From an uncultured bacterium (GTDB lineage Bacteria > Cyanobacteriota > Vampirovibrionia > Gastranaerophilales > Gastranaerophilaceae), in the NCBI GenBank assembly GCA_902798645.1, contig CADBXV010000004.1:1-48795 (forward strand): a stretch of 48,795 nt of DNA, given 5' to 3'. The number at the start of each line of letters is the position of its first letter. Within the stretch, counting starts at the first letter, position 1. Below are positions 18,801 to 24,298 of the stretch, one piece after another. Under the pieces are notes generated by a model, which did not search any database, was not told where the DNA came from, and was given only the letters and a program-made list of their open reading frames with translations. Both the position numbers and the translations under genes were made by a program.

Positions 18801-19676
18801 ATACAACAATTCTAAAACATTAGAGATATTGTCAAAATTAGGTGGTAAATCATTTTGGGCTATAATGTCTTTCAATTCAGCACCGTCTTTTATTTGGTCT
18901 AATGCCTCTTTAGGTAAATATGACATTCTTTCTAAAATCTTCTTACCTTCATCAGTATTAATATCAACACCTAATTTTTCAGCAATAAATCTTGGCGAAT
19001 ATTCTTGTTTATGTTCTTCCCACTTATTAGTTGTGGTTTTAACTTCTACACTTGGGGTAGGTTGAGGAAATATTACTCTTTGTTGACCCTCTAAGCCAAA
19101 AGATGTTTTTGGTTGAGTTTTTTGTTTAGGTTTTTCATTGAGTTTTTTTAATGCTTGGTTATACTGTTCTTCAGTTAATTCTTGTCTTTTACCGTCTAAA
19201 ATCATTTCATATGTTGTTTTTTGGAATTTCTTTTCTATTTTCTTCCACTTGAAATCACCATTTGAATAATAAGCAATAGTTTCAGTTGTTCCGTCTTTGT
19301 ATTCCGTTTTAATTTCTTTGCCACCGTCAGAAGTTTTAGTTTCTTCTGAAGATATAATATTGGAAGTTGCATCTGAAATTGATTTAACAAACCCTTGAAA
19401 ATCAACATCTTGCATATTTACTTGTTCTGCAAATACACTTTTTGCTTTCAAGTTTTCAGCAGAATCAAGAACATTATCCCCTGCAAAATTCTTTAGATGA
19501 CCGAAGATTGTTTGTACTTCGTTTTCTTCTAATGTACCATCATTATTTAGATCATAGGCATCAAACAAATTATGGAATTTCTTATCAACTTGTTCTTTAC
19601 GAACACCATGTTTAGTGTCGTTTAGTTGTTCCTTTTTACCATTATTAAATTGTAACCAGAAATCGCCTAAGCCCAT
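9891..19676 (-). CDS. Giant multidomain protein (3,261 aa): EF-hand, HD domain, helical repeats
   Basis: A single uninterrupted 9.8-kb gene. The N-terminus has an EF-hand-like calcium loop (YDLNNDGTLEENE, about residues 41-53). A Gly/Ala-rich hydrophobic region spans about 460-660. An HD-type phosphohydrolase segment lies at about 1470-1620, with LLASLLHDITKAE, a later HHEW and FTHADLKAV. A central region (about 1780-2050) contains an AGSGCGKT-like stretch that I would not call a P-loop with confidence. Roughly a dozen tandem repeats of about 35 residues (2200-2700) follow the pattern LYSDKEFPRDQIAGIL-N-TN-NI and probably form a helical solenoid. Near 3100, STCCIAMGG followed by VIDNIEINN resembles a GNAT-like acetyltransferase module. 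There is no signal peptide. It could be a secreted effector, a toxin or an intracellular scaffold. The weak ribosome binding site is noted. Confidence 0.8.
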   Translation of the reverse strand: MGLGDFWLQFNNGKKEQLNDTKHGVRKEQVDKKFHNLFDAYDLNNDGTLEENEVQTIFGHLKNFAGDNVLDSAENLKAKSVFAEQVNMQDVDFQGFVKSISDATSNIISSEETKTSDGGKEIKTEYKDGTTETIAYYSNGDFKWKKIEKKFQKTTYEMILDGKRQELTEEQYNQALKKLNEKPKQKTQPKTSFGLEGQQRVIFPQPTPSVEVKTTTNKWEEHKQEYSPRFIAEKLGVDINTDEGKKILERMSYLPKEALDQIKDGAELKDIIAQNDLPPNFDNISNVLELLYGVTLRNEEEFEASKPQREKIIQQIQTVGIMSELYARVAEFNDTYNDNQGVFGMGAEGIGYILNKVGIQGENHYQWADSCREFIKKINDFKVLNPEKFEQEFKELTGKDSFNIDALQKMVELSKNNKALDEEGNYTEEFKQAVKDFSDFDVSDPNAKAWYHPDNLLNGFGEALIMIATLGWGAETKAGQMLATSTMATFGKAGVTIASKQVNNRLLQGALRLSGKGVKLLAPMINEGTKMYAYTAVTGTASNIANRAIKFDSEENSLEKFLDTEAMVLDNAKGSFAFGAFAGAFGSTVTQKVMQRASRVSQKVGTALSDKFAKGAVDANEVFTTILEKSAPTKIAEVAAFATDVLGFTAFESVLAIVKNLDNFPNGYSVEDLTNIIWEELKSQGYNLGQIKIVAWLLSSRSARMQATRYMKDAMPQLRGASVEWVNEGKDGYKINLPGGRKIECKNTTEYISALQLMVRGETAFSSKFDITSKERFRLNCEKLGMSESEMADLEAYQQTAIDFVKKVQSENAKRAFSIRIKDGYSSELFPDIKESRAIKRNSKKMIQELEENPKLVELYRELERIQKAENERTGYDQDINRLHSHIQYILEHIDPKNAGAAIELARFIESKGTEHVTYLIEQNLQYANISKTDVVLKKAFYEAIKNDQDITDETRLELLQYLDENSCEYISAIYPYLKPEHKNKTSCSNAGDILYCKTKADADVKLEIFKKYGVDSFSILKDITAENGKTAKLILEDNTLSDTVRWAMFGNEEAMKKYQELKDDPDILDSDINTLLFGGRTSGCIELVKNSESIEVYKLFSKKEGFPKELIAGIAVECTEYTKELALMMSEMPDFPPEQIAPILREVKAKDDILIGSWNKEELTKLNQSVTSLLQSGKFPPEVIAPTVKVMTRENIDYSLDICSNWQKQELLPKQVPLMIYYKDHISTQQFRKLNRKLGADVVSKLAFDDIYLGAKFADIIDVKNINEIPLAGKKEFIRNLVDCNTGMFEISDDLKPHLPLLPTDNEQYCGLMRAAVKSLGIETNPLTPEQKITLFNHSMKNLSETMANLSDSEFAGLTIEQEFSREDFISVVREKTKGLSTVERQKVYDYYGFEIHHKKGRNQRKELTLTGYPVNLNNGQKLAEITDPNTKAVVESLREDVVRFSEKNPIKCNNKQIETFLNEVVEAMPEIRSMIGRKQHGTHDFDVMQHSLKVMQKIVQDPKFEQLNESDKKLMLLASLLHDITKAEGISDGTHASEGSFDAYYIAKKIKLSRDEELKLSDLIRHHEWLGNVNRDIRINTEGMKPEEAEKKKQEILTKRLQAVAFDMQNDNLFDMVMIFTHADLKAVKADDTFHDTREGNTRAVFDKNNNRVFDPIKQAKGVRKSHGEAADIYAERIREYIHELQKTRPLTPTTKVPTMSEIRTHITQINPDGSTNIKGVYVDTDGLIVIKVNDVENWEALGFPAGTTTKGILANVNNNGEEVHQVETGNFKIMAHGLDFPNQLAKFEAFSLPSSESMLSLTYMERPETKSRNFRPQGVGLDFDSKYIYGGGETDAGSGCGKTISDFKADYIFGGHREGDRKFVADIVKKATGMTDEEYIQFYEANKDKAWEEFDNQDIANALIVAYAEGIHSNVRYGERAYTEFYGSNPKRVNSTWVFSLDPEEKIGNPLEFLHRTDLTEGELNSADIGGRAPRSVADRTQFLREFSLNKDHDVPMFIFGDSSVEKVVNEGVNEGSKLDEKTNVVLENSVEEAVISEETKPQNSATTPGSSEIQTFAEISNDFAKNHKSYELYSDNDGNNVVMIVAVAGERPHAAAGIPFTYEVYRFDKDGNQIAEPLRGLSEKEAKKYQLENKQFVDNRVSDNSGTLNSFIIPLPKKIRELLFNDKKIKEESKSFESQIQELENNLAKRPNILMPKFLISKILEATNKDNIKLAEKLCKNSYVTSFDFIEILKATNKDNIELAERLSDKKTYSKFVTKDLKNLIPKILKVTNKDNINIAIELCFDKKVPKDKVADILLQKNKNITNEKIKKIEQQLSLDKEISQDEIANILKNINQDNIKLADMICSDRTFPIEEIAKILSVTNNENINTAIQLYLDKNVLPNQIAYKIMQSDSEEVRINRIMQIASGDFHHEATYMWCPELAEILCFDERFPKDKIGTVCQFSRSQDCIKEITEIVKSLCADKNFPRDYMANILQEINKYNLELFQQLYSDKGFPRDQIAGILYETRKNNIDTAKMLCSDKDFPKGKIGNIIANIKKDNLELFNQLYSDKEFPRDQIAGILSWTNHTNIDATKMLCSDKDFPRDKIENIIANIREDNFELFNQLYSDKEFPRDQIAGILRWTNDTNIEVFNTLYADKEFPKNLIVDILHKTKSYDSTTRKFNNPICIELFNKLYADKKFPRDKIAILLSGEGNSGNYLADKDVNSLDEAVKLQKANVIQYPEKYVNGKYSSVEGIQLAVNIFFEKQYCNLLLISEIFDKQTVNNFLRMRFEKATDYMKILQNFSNYELDLLKQLSNSTDIAGKPFLATQKIELIDLIEAYRVSKLSTSKIEEMIKTGKVDIAQLKKDIFAEILKRAGMTDDEIASIPNEKITAWDVKYAHFLSKEVQDNHDSAFDDIIRVANLDDFNRYIHDTDNIYGQANKKTQTIFEKGGLNYDEWKKPSKDNELDIVAINHSTEQLNQIASKLINDMNTLMQTPVKGFLKKQFPKFIQGDNFVIPNEYLNNKTKLTELIKLFTDTSEQGQLSQIWKRASNNLTNPEPNRSLMAKNTMTILDHLNQRLDDLDKIQDIPDGNTVKEINWKIKMWDRIPQKDLFQGNYSTCCIAMGGVNGNAMPHYLMNTAYNMIEIVDNITGKTVGNALCYFIKGENEKPALVIDNIEINNSNILSDDVGIKVRDTVAQYALNVAKKVTGNEDTHIYMSSENNDVPIEGLKPAFQKIEFLGEIDCDEIYMDLYKGWTKKDEFVQINNNIYSLYP

Positions 19677-19850
19677 TTTTTCTTTACTTCTAGTCCTTCC
19701 GAGTATGTACTTTATGCTAGAACATAAACTACAAAACCCATATCTTACTTGCTAATTTTCATTGTATGCAGATTGTGACGTCAAAATTTAAAACCTTACA
19801 TACACCATGTATTAACGGCACTTTTGGCTGAAATCTTTAATGATTTTGTG

Positions 19851-19882
19851 AAAATTGTTACAATTAAGACAAAATTGTTACA
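19851..19882. promoter_or_regulatory. Tandem 12-mer repeats upstream of the giant gene
   Basis: AAAATTGTTACA occurs at 19851-19862 and 19871-19882, exactly 20 bp apart. The first lies in a perfect AATTGT-T-ACAATT palindrome (19853-19865). Two sites on the same DNA face in the space between the giant gene and the small-gene cassette suggest an operator. The rest of 19677-19911 shows no gene. Confidence 0.4.
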
Positions 19883-19911
19883 TTGTATATATGGCAATAT
19901 ATCGTCTGGAG

Positions 19912-20145
19912 TTAGAGTCTTTCAATAAACCAATTTGAATTTCCAAAGTGATTAAAGTTCCAATGAAGTTCAAAGTAAAAATTAAACTCCAAAGAGTTGT
20001 CGTCTTTGAAGTTCCAAGAGTATTTATTTAGTTGTGTTTTGCGATAACTTTCAAACGCATCATTAATTTCTTTTGCAAATTTTATCCTGAATTCAGAATA
20101 TAGAATATCCAATGTCTCTTTTGTTAATTTATTTTTCAAAATCAT
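19912..20145 (-). CDS. 77-aa cassette protein, left copy
   Basis: A small protein of unknown function beginning MILKNKLTKETLD, with an aromatic, Asn-rich C-terminal half (FNFYFELHWNFNHFGNSN). It is 71/77 identical to the protein at 46830-47063, so both copies appear maintained as protein. The ATG is chosen because AGAGG precedes it and the right copy starts at the equivalent site. It overlaps the 3' end of the 66-aa gene by 17 nt, implying translational coupling. Confidence 0.75.
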   Translation of the reverse strand: MILKNKLTKETLDILYSEFRIKFAKEINDAFESYRKTQLNKYSWNFKDDNSLEFNFYFELHWNFNHFGNSNWFIERL

Positions 20146-20329
20146 CTTCAAACCCTCTGATGTTGTCGAGTTCAATGTTGTATCTCTTGCCGGTTTTATC
20201 AACACAAGTTGCAAAATCTACTGTTTTATCAGCATATTTGTTTTTCCATAAGCAAATTAGCAAACCAATTTCTTGTGTTTTTGAGTTTAAAATCTTTGTT
20301 CCATATAGCTTGTAATCTTTTTCAACCAT
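20129..20329 (-). CDS. 66-aa cassette protein, left copy
   Basis: A small beta-rich protein of unknown function (starts MVEKDYKLYGTKILN, ends DNIRGFEDDFEK). It is 62/66 identical to the protein at 46643-46855. AAAGGAAAATATT precedes the ATG, a usable ribosome binding site. It sits between the TGTGTC-type motif and the 77-aa gene and probably forms a two-gene unit with the latter. The conserved CVDKTGKRYNIELDNI segment suggests a small SH3- or PH-like barrel, but that is only an impression. Confidence 0.75.
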   Translation of the reverse strand: MVEKDYKLYGTKILNSKTQEIGLLICLWKNKYADKTVDFATCVDKTGKRYNIELDNIRGFEDDFEK

Positions 20330-20395
20330 AATATTTTCCTTTCGCTATGAACATTAATCGATTGTTGTTAGGAAAACTTCAAGTGTAACGTCAGA

Positions 20396-20416
20396 ATTTT
20401 GTATCATCCCGACACA
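20396..20416 (-). promoter_or_regulatory. TGTGTC-N8-TACAAAAT motif, copy 2
   Basis: The reverse complement of these bases matches the motif at 9283-9303 at 19 of 21 positions. It lies upstream of the 66-aa/77-aa unit and directly beside the first TTTAAA word of the phased array. Confidence 0.5.
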
Positions 20417-20419
20417 AAA

Positions 20420-20469
20420 TTTAAATGCTATTTAAAAGGGTTTTAAACCTGTTTTAAACGGCATTTAAA
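20420..20469. repeat. Phased TTTAAA array, five units at 11 bp (array 1)
   Basis: TTTAAA begins at 20420, 20431, 20442, 20453 and 20464, a perfect 11-bp period with variable 5-bp spacers. The last unit overlaps the stop codon of the 73-aa gene. The word is a perfect palindrome and successive copies face nearly the same side of the helix. The arrangement recurs at 33587-33625 and 45804-45831. Confidence 0.85.
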
Positions 20470-20686
20470 TTTCAGCATCTTTTTCGTGGTCAATAAAAAA
20501 TGCATTCAATAAATCGGCTTCTCGGTGCAAATATTTTACAATTGGAGCCAAGTTGTAACATTCTTCTTTATCAGGTTGTGTTTCACAAAAATAATCTACA
20601 ACAACCGCTATATTGTAAACTTCCTCCGCACATTTGCTTAACTGCTTAAACTCTTTTGGGGTAATATTCAATCCTGCTTTTTCCAT
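20465..20686 (-). CDS. 73-aa cassette protein, left copy
   Basis: A small helical protein (starts MEKAGLNITPKEFKQLSK) with conserved EECYNLAPIVK and a C-terminal LNAFFIDHEKD. It is about 52/73 identical to the protein at 45587-45808, more diverged than the other two cassette genes. A strong AAAGGAGG ribosome binding site lies upstream, within a leader shared with the right copy. It is not recognised as a named family. Size and context suggest an accessory gene of a phage or transposon. Confidence 0.75.
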   Translation of the reverse strand: MEKAGLNITPKEFKQLSKCAEEVYNIAVVVDYFCETQPDKEECYNLAPIVKYLHREADLLNAFFIDHEKDAEI

Positions 20687-20798
20687 GTGCTACCTCCTTT
20701 ACCGTGTTGTATTCATCACTTAAAGAAAAATAAAAGTCAAAAAATTCAATAATTATTAATTTTTCCTTAAAGTTTAGTATTTTTATGATAAATACATT

Positions 20799-20804
20799 TA
20801 TAAT
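20799..20804 (+). promoter_or_regulatory. -10 element before the first nuclease/helicase pair
   Basis: TATAAT lies 18 nt upstream of the ATG at 20823, in an A+T-rich spacer without a clear -35 hexamer. AGGGGAAG (20813-20820) serves as the ribosome binding site. Confidence 0.4.
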
Positions 20805-20822
20805 CTTAAAATAGGGGAAGTG

Positions 20823-21524
20823 ATGAAAAGAAAAACACCTTCAGTTGAAATTTTGGATCTTAGTAGTACAGTTTGTAATGGTTGCAAATTATATTATATT
20901 CGTGTAAAAGTTAATAATATAAAGCAAAAAGCCCAAGATATAATGGTAACAATTCTAGATAAAAGTTGGCTAAAAGGACTTGATAATGCGATAGACTATC
21001 GTTCTTTCCTTGCACGATCTGAAGAAACCATTATCATCCTAACTGAAATTTTAAAAGAGGTTGGAAATGAAATTGGAGCTGAATTTGGAGAGTATCTTGT
21101 TTCCTCAGTTGCCCAATCAACGCTAGAGGATATTTACCAACATACAAAATTTCCTTTGGCTGAAATCTGGAAAGAAAAAGCAAAGGGAAATCCTGGCTTT
21201 GATTTTCATACAATTTCAGAAAAAGATATCTTGTTTTATGGTGAAGCTAAATTTAATTCAACTCAAAATGCATATTCAAGAGCTATTAATCAAACATGTA
21301 AATTTATAAACCAGAAAAAAGATGAAATGGAATTGACAGACCTTCAGAAATTAAACTCTAGGATAAATGAAAAACATTTATCTAAAGATGCAAAAGGGTA
21401 CATTGCTGCATTTTCGATTCATAATAATTTTGAAAATATTTTTCAAACAATACAAAATAATGAAAATGTGAAAAAATATTTACTAAAATATCCAGAACTA
21501 TTTTTTATAGGTATTGAAGTATGA
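20823..21524 (+). CDS. Hachiman-like nuclease subunit (HamA/DUF1837-type)
   Basis: A 233-aa protein with the signature of DUF1837/HamA-type nucleases, which act with a helicase in Hachiman anti-phage defence. Visible elements are EFGEYL (E87-L92, catalytic-type E90), PLAEIWKEKAKGNPGFDFH (D127) and FYGEAKF (E141-A-K143). Together these form a PD-(D/E)xK-like active site. It is slightly shorter than I would expect for the family. The ATG at 20823 is used because the GTG at 20820 lies inside the ribosome binding site. The stop overlaps the start of the helicase gene by four bases (ATGA), so the pair is translationally coupled. The family assignment rests on motif and context, not on a search. 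Confidence 0.7.
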   Translation: MKRKTPSVEILDLSSTVCNGCKLYYIRVKVNNIKQKAQDIMVTILDKSWLKGLDNAIDYRSFLARSEETIIILTEILKEVGNEIGAEFGEYLVSSVAQSTLEDIYQHTKFPLAEIWKEKAKGNPGFDFHTISEKDILFYGEAKFNSTQNAYSRAINQTCKFINQKKDEMELTDLQKLNSRINEKHLSKDAKGYIAAFSIHNNFENIFQTIQNNENVKKYLLKYPELFFIGIEV

Positions 21525-23878
21525 TTAGACCGCATATCCATAAAACTAAAATTATAAGAGCAAAAGATGTTGATAATGTTATTACCGACATTATTAATAG
21601 AATGTATAAAGAAGGTCCAATCTCTAGTGTTGATTTAGAAAAACTTGCATATATTAAATTATTTCATACAGAAATTTTTAAACTTTATGAAAGTAAAATA
21701 TTATATTTAATGGGTTTATTTTATAAGCCATTAAAGCCTCATTCTCTAGTAGAAATGGTTTATAGTGCATATGCAAAAGACATACTAACAAATCTTAAAA
21801 ATTCATTTACACCACTACAAGTTAATATGATTAAAAATATTGGGGAGAAAAAATATTTTTCCTTCTCTGCACCTACAAGTTCTGGAAAATCATATCTTTT
21901 TATGGATTTAATTAAAAATAGAACCGATGATATTGTAATTATTGTACCGTCAAGAGCTTTAATTGCAGAATATATAGAGAAAACGTTAAAAATATTAGAT
22001 GGTAATAAAAATGTACTTGTTTTACAGTTTGTAGAGAACATAAATATAAAACATACAAAAAGACGTGTTTTTATTTTAACTCCCGAGAGAGCAAGAGAAT
22101 TATTTAAATTTAAGGATTTGTTTAATATTGGTTTATTCTTGATTGATGAAGCACAATTATCAGAAGAAGAATTAAGAGGTCTTACCTTTGATTCATTAAT
22201 AAGAAGAATAAATGCAACTTTTCCCAGTTCAACAAAGGTTTTTGCACATCCATTTATAAATAACCCTCAAGCGCAGTTTGAAAAACATAATATTACAGAT
22301 AACTGTTCCTACGAAAATTATAAACAAAATTCTGTAGGAAAAATATATTTAACCCCTGTACGAGGGGATATTTTTGCATATAGGCCGACATTTAAATTAG
22401 ACAGATACTATTACACACGAAATATCATAAAGAAAATATTAAAACAACAAGGTACAACAATATTGATTTATGCTTCAAAAACAAAAATATATAGCAAAAA
22501 ACTTTTTGAAGATTTTAAAGAATATCTAGACTTATGTAATGAAATCACAGATCCTAAGGCATTAGAAATTATTAAAGAATTACAGGAATATATTGGTGCT
22601 ACAGAATATGAAAAAGTTTCAAATCTAATAAACATGATGAAAAAAGGTGTTGTAATTCACCACGGTTCTATACCTTTAAAAGCACGTTTTTTGATAGAAA
22701 AATTTATTAATTCAGGATACGCAAAAATTTGTTTTGCAACGTCAACATTGCTGCAAGGAATAAACATGCCATTTGATTTAGTATGGATTGACAATTATAG
22801 ATTTATAGGTGATGAGAATAAAAAATCATTAGAAATTAAAAATCTAATTGGTCGTGCCGGAAGGAGCAAATCTACAATTGGTACCTTTGACTACGGTTTT
22901 GTTGTCATACCAAAAGAAAATTATAATAATTTTTTAAAAAGGATAAACATTGTTACTGAAATAAAAAATACTTCAGCATTAGATAACGAAGACTTTTCAT
23001 CTTTACCCGAGGATGTGAAAGATTTAGTTGAAGCAACTCATAATAATACATTTGACGATGAATTGCAAATTACTGTTTCTCAGAAAGAACGTATAAAAAA
23101 TGCAGATTTAGATGCGGACATAAAGTTGGTTTTGGATAACATGTTTGTCGATAATGAAATAATAAACGCTTCTGATTATAAAAAAATGGATGACAATATT
23201 AGAGAGCAAGTAAAAAATTCTTTTAAAAAGATTTTTGTGAAGCATTTAAGACGGAACGATTTATCAGAAGCAGAACAAAGTGTACTAAGCGTAGCTCTTC
23301 GAATATTGTTATGGAGAGTACAGGGTCGTTCTTTTAGTCAAATAGTTGCCTTTAGATATAATTATATTACTGATGATGAAAGAAGAAATGATTTAAAACG
23401 GCAGTTAAAAGAAAATAGAATATCAGAAAAAGAATATCGTAAGCAAATTGCATCTACAAAATTAAAATATTCGCAAATACCAATGGAACTTCCTAAAGCT
23501 GATGCATACAAAAAATCATTATTTGCCCAAAATGCAACATTTAAAGATTTTGATTATGATAATTTAGTTTATGATACTTATGAATACCTTGATACAGTTT
23601 TATCTTTTTCATTAAGTAATCCTATATCTGCTGCATTTAAGATATACTATGATAAGACTCATGACACTAGGGCATTAGCAATGATTAATTACTTAAAGTA
23701 TGGGACAAATAATTCAAAAGAGATTATGTTATTAAGGTATGGATTTGATTCTGAAGATTTAGATTGGTTAAATTCTTGTGTTACATCTATCGATGAAAAT
23801 GAAATAGTTTTTGATAATAAATCAATAGAGCAGCTAGAAACTCACAAAAAAAATATTATCAGCAGGTATTATAATTAA
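21521..23878 (+). CDS. Hachiman-like superfamily 2 helicase (HamB-type)
   Basis: A 785-aa Ski2-like DExx helicase. Walker A is APTSSGKSY (117-125, K123) and motif II is DEAQ (D209-Q212). The second RecA domain contains ATSTLLQGINMP and a motif VI NLIGRAGRS. The C-terminal 300 residues are helical and charged, without a known domain that I can name. It would use ATP to track on DNA and activate or load the partner nuclease encoded immediately upstream with a 4-base overlap. It ends 5 bp before the convergent HTH gene. It is shorter than the helicase at 41984-45532 and not closely similar to it outside the motifs. Confidence 0.8.
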   Translation: MIRPHIHKTKIIRAKDVDNVITDIINRMYKEGPISSVDLEKLAYIKLFHTEIFKLYESKILYLMGLFYKPLKPHSLVEMVYSAYAKDILTNLKNSFTPLQVNMIKNIGEKKYFSFSAPTSSGKSYLFMDLIKNRTDDIVIIVPSRALIAEYIEKTLKILDGNKNVLVLQFVENINIKHTKRRVFILTPERARELFKFKDLFNIGLFLIDEAQLSEEELRGLTFDSLIRRINATFPSSTKVFAHPFINNPQAQFEKHNITDNCSYENYKQNSVGKIYLTPVRGDIFAYRPTFKLDRYYYTRNIIKKILKQQGTTILIYASKTKIYSKKLFEDFKEYLDLCNEITDPKALEIIKELQEYIGATEYEKVSNLINMMKKGVVIHHGSIPLKARFLIEKFINSGYAKICFATSTLLQGINMPFDLVWIDNYRFIGDENKKSLEIKNLIGRAGRSKSTIGTFDYGFVVIPKENYNNFLKRINIVTEIKNTSALDNEDFSSLPEDVKDLVEATHNNTFDDELQITVSQKERIKNADLDADIKLVLDNMFVDNEIINASDYKKMDDNIREQVKNSFKKIFVKHLRRNDLSEAEQSVLSVALRILLWRVQGRSFSQIVAFRYNYITDDERRNDLKRQLKENRISEKEYRKQIASTKLKYSQIPMELPKADAYKKSLFAQNATFKDFDYDNLVYDTYEYLDTVLSFSLSNPISAAFKIYYDKTHDTRALAMINYLKYGTNNSKEIMLLRYGFDSEDLDWLNSCVTSIDENEIVFDNKSIEQLETHKKNIISRYYN

Positions 23879-23883
23879 ATAAA

Positions 23884-24159
23884 TTATAAACAACAATAAT
23901 TAACATCTAAAATATGGATAATATATCTTTCAAAATCTCGGTTGTAGCGTTCGCCGGTGATAAGTTTTGAAATATAGCTTTCGGTCAGGTTTAGTCTTTT
24001 CGCAAGCATTTTCTGTGGCATATTTTTCTGCAGCATTTTGAAACGTATCATTCTTTCCCTGCGGTACAAAAAATGACTTCCGCCAGATTTCATATTATTA
24101 GGACTTTTTGACATTTTTTGTTCAAGTAATTCGACTTGTTTTCTCAGTTCTTTTTTCAT
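23884..24159 (-). CDS. HTH (XRE-type) repressor of the transposition operon
   Basis: A 91-aa DNA-binding protein with a lysine-rich N-terminal helix and a C-terminal helix-turn-helix (MPQKMLAKRLNLTESYISKL). It is divergent from the transposase, the position of the repressor in Mu-like elements, so it probably controls the divergent promoters. The start at 24159 is chosen because AAAGGAG lies at the right distance and the longer frame has no such site. The leader (24160-24215) is clearly related in sequence to the leader of the HTH gene at 45816-46271. The 3' end is convergent with the helicase gene. Confidence 0.75.
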   Translation of the reverse strand: MKKELRKQVELLEQKMSKSPNNMKSGGSHFLYRRERMIRFKMLQKNMPQKMLAKRLNLTESYISKLITGERYNRDFERYIIHILDVNYCCL

Positions 24160-24298
24160 GTGGTAACTCCTTTGGGGTAAATAATTGCGTACACACATAT
24201 TAACTCTGTTTCGCAATAATACAAGTGTGTCTATGTGTTACAAAATTTGTCGGAAACAGTTCCAATCTTCCGAGTTCGGAGTGATATATGTAAGTACG
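24160..24298. promoter_or_regulatory. Divergent control region of the transposition module
   Basis: This region separates the repressor and transposase genes. It contains the block TTAACTCTGTTTCGCA with ACACACAT (shared with 46272-46326) and the TGTGTC-N8-TACAAAAT motif at 24226-24246. It is a likely site for repressor and transposase binding. The longer transposase frame that starts inside it has no good ribosome binding site. Confidence 0.55.

Larger units (their letters stand above)
19912..20720 (-). repeat. Inverted duplicated cassette, left copy
   Basis: This block carries, in minus-strand order, the 73-aa gene, an 11-bp-phased TTTAAA array, the TGTGTC-type motif, the 66-aa gene and the 77-aa gene. 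All have counterparts in the same order on the plus strand at 45551-47063. Identity by eye is 71/77 and 62/66 residues for the two distal proteins but only about 52/73 for the proximal one. The left copy lacks the terminase-small-subunit-like and 74-aa genes present in the right copy. Confidence 0.8.

Noticed and set aside
11383..19065. Plus-strand reading frames inside the giant gene
   Set aside because: They are antisense to a continuous 3,261-codon frame, have no ribosome binding sites, and their translations are rich in Leu/Phe/Ser/Tyr as expected of shadow frames.
20420..20469. CRISPR-like array
   Set aside because: Units are 6 bp with 5-bp gaps, far too short for CRISPR repeats and spacers, and no cas genes are present.
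24185..24298. Longer N-terminus for the transposase
   Set aside because: The extra residues lack transposase similarity and overlap the control region shared with 46272-46326. ATG 24299 begins the MuA-type HTH.
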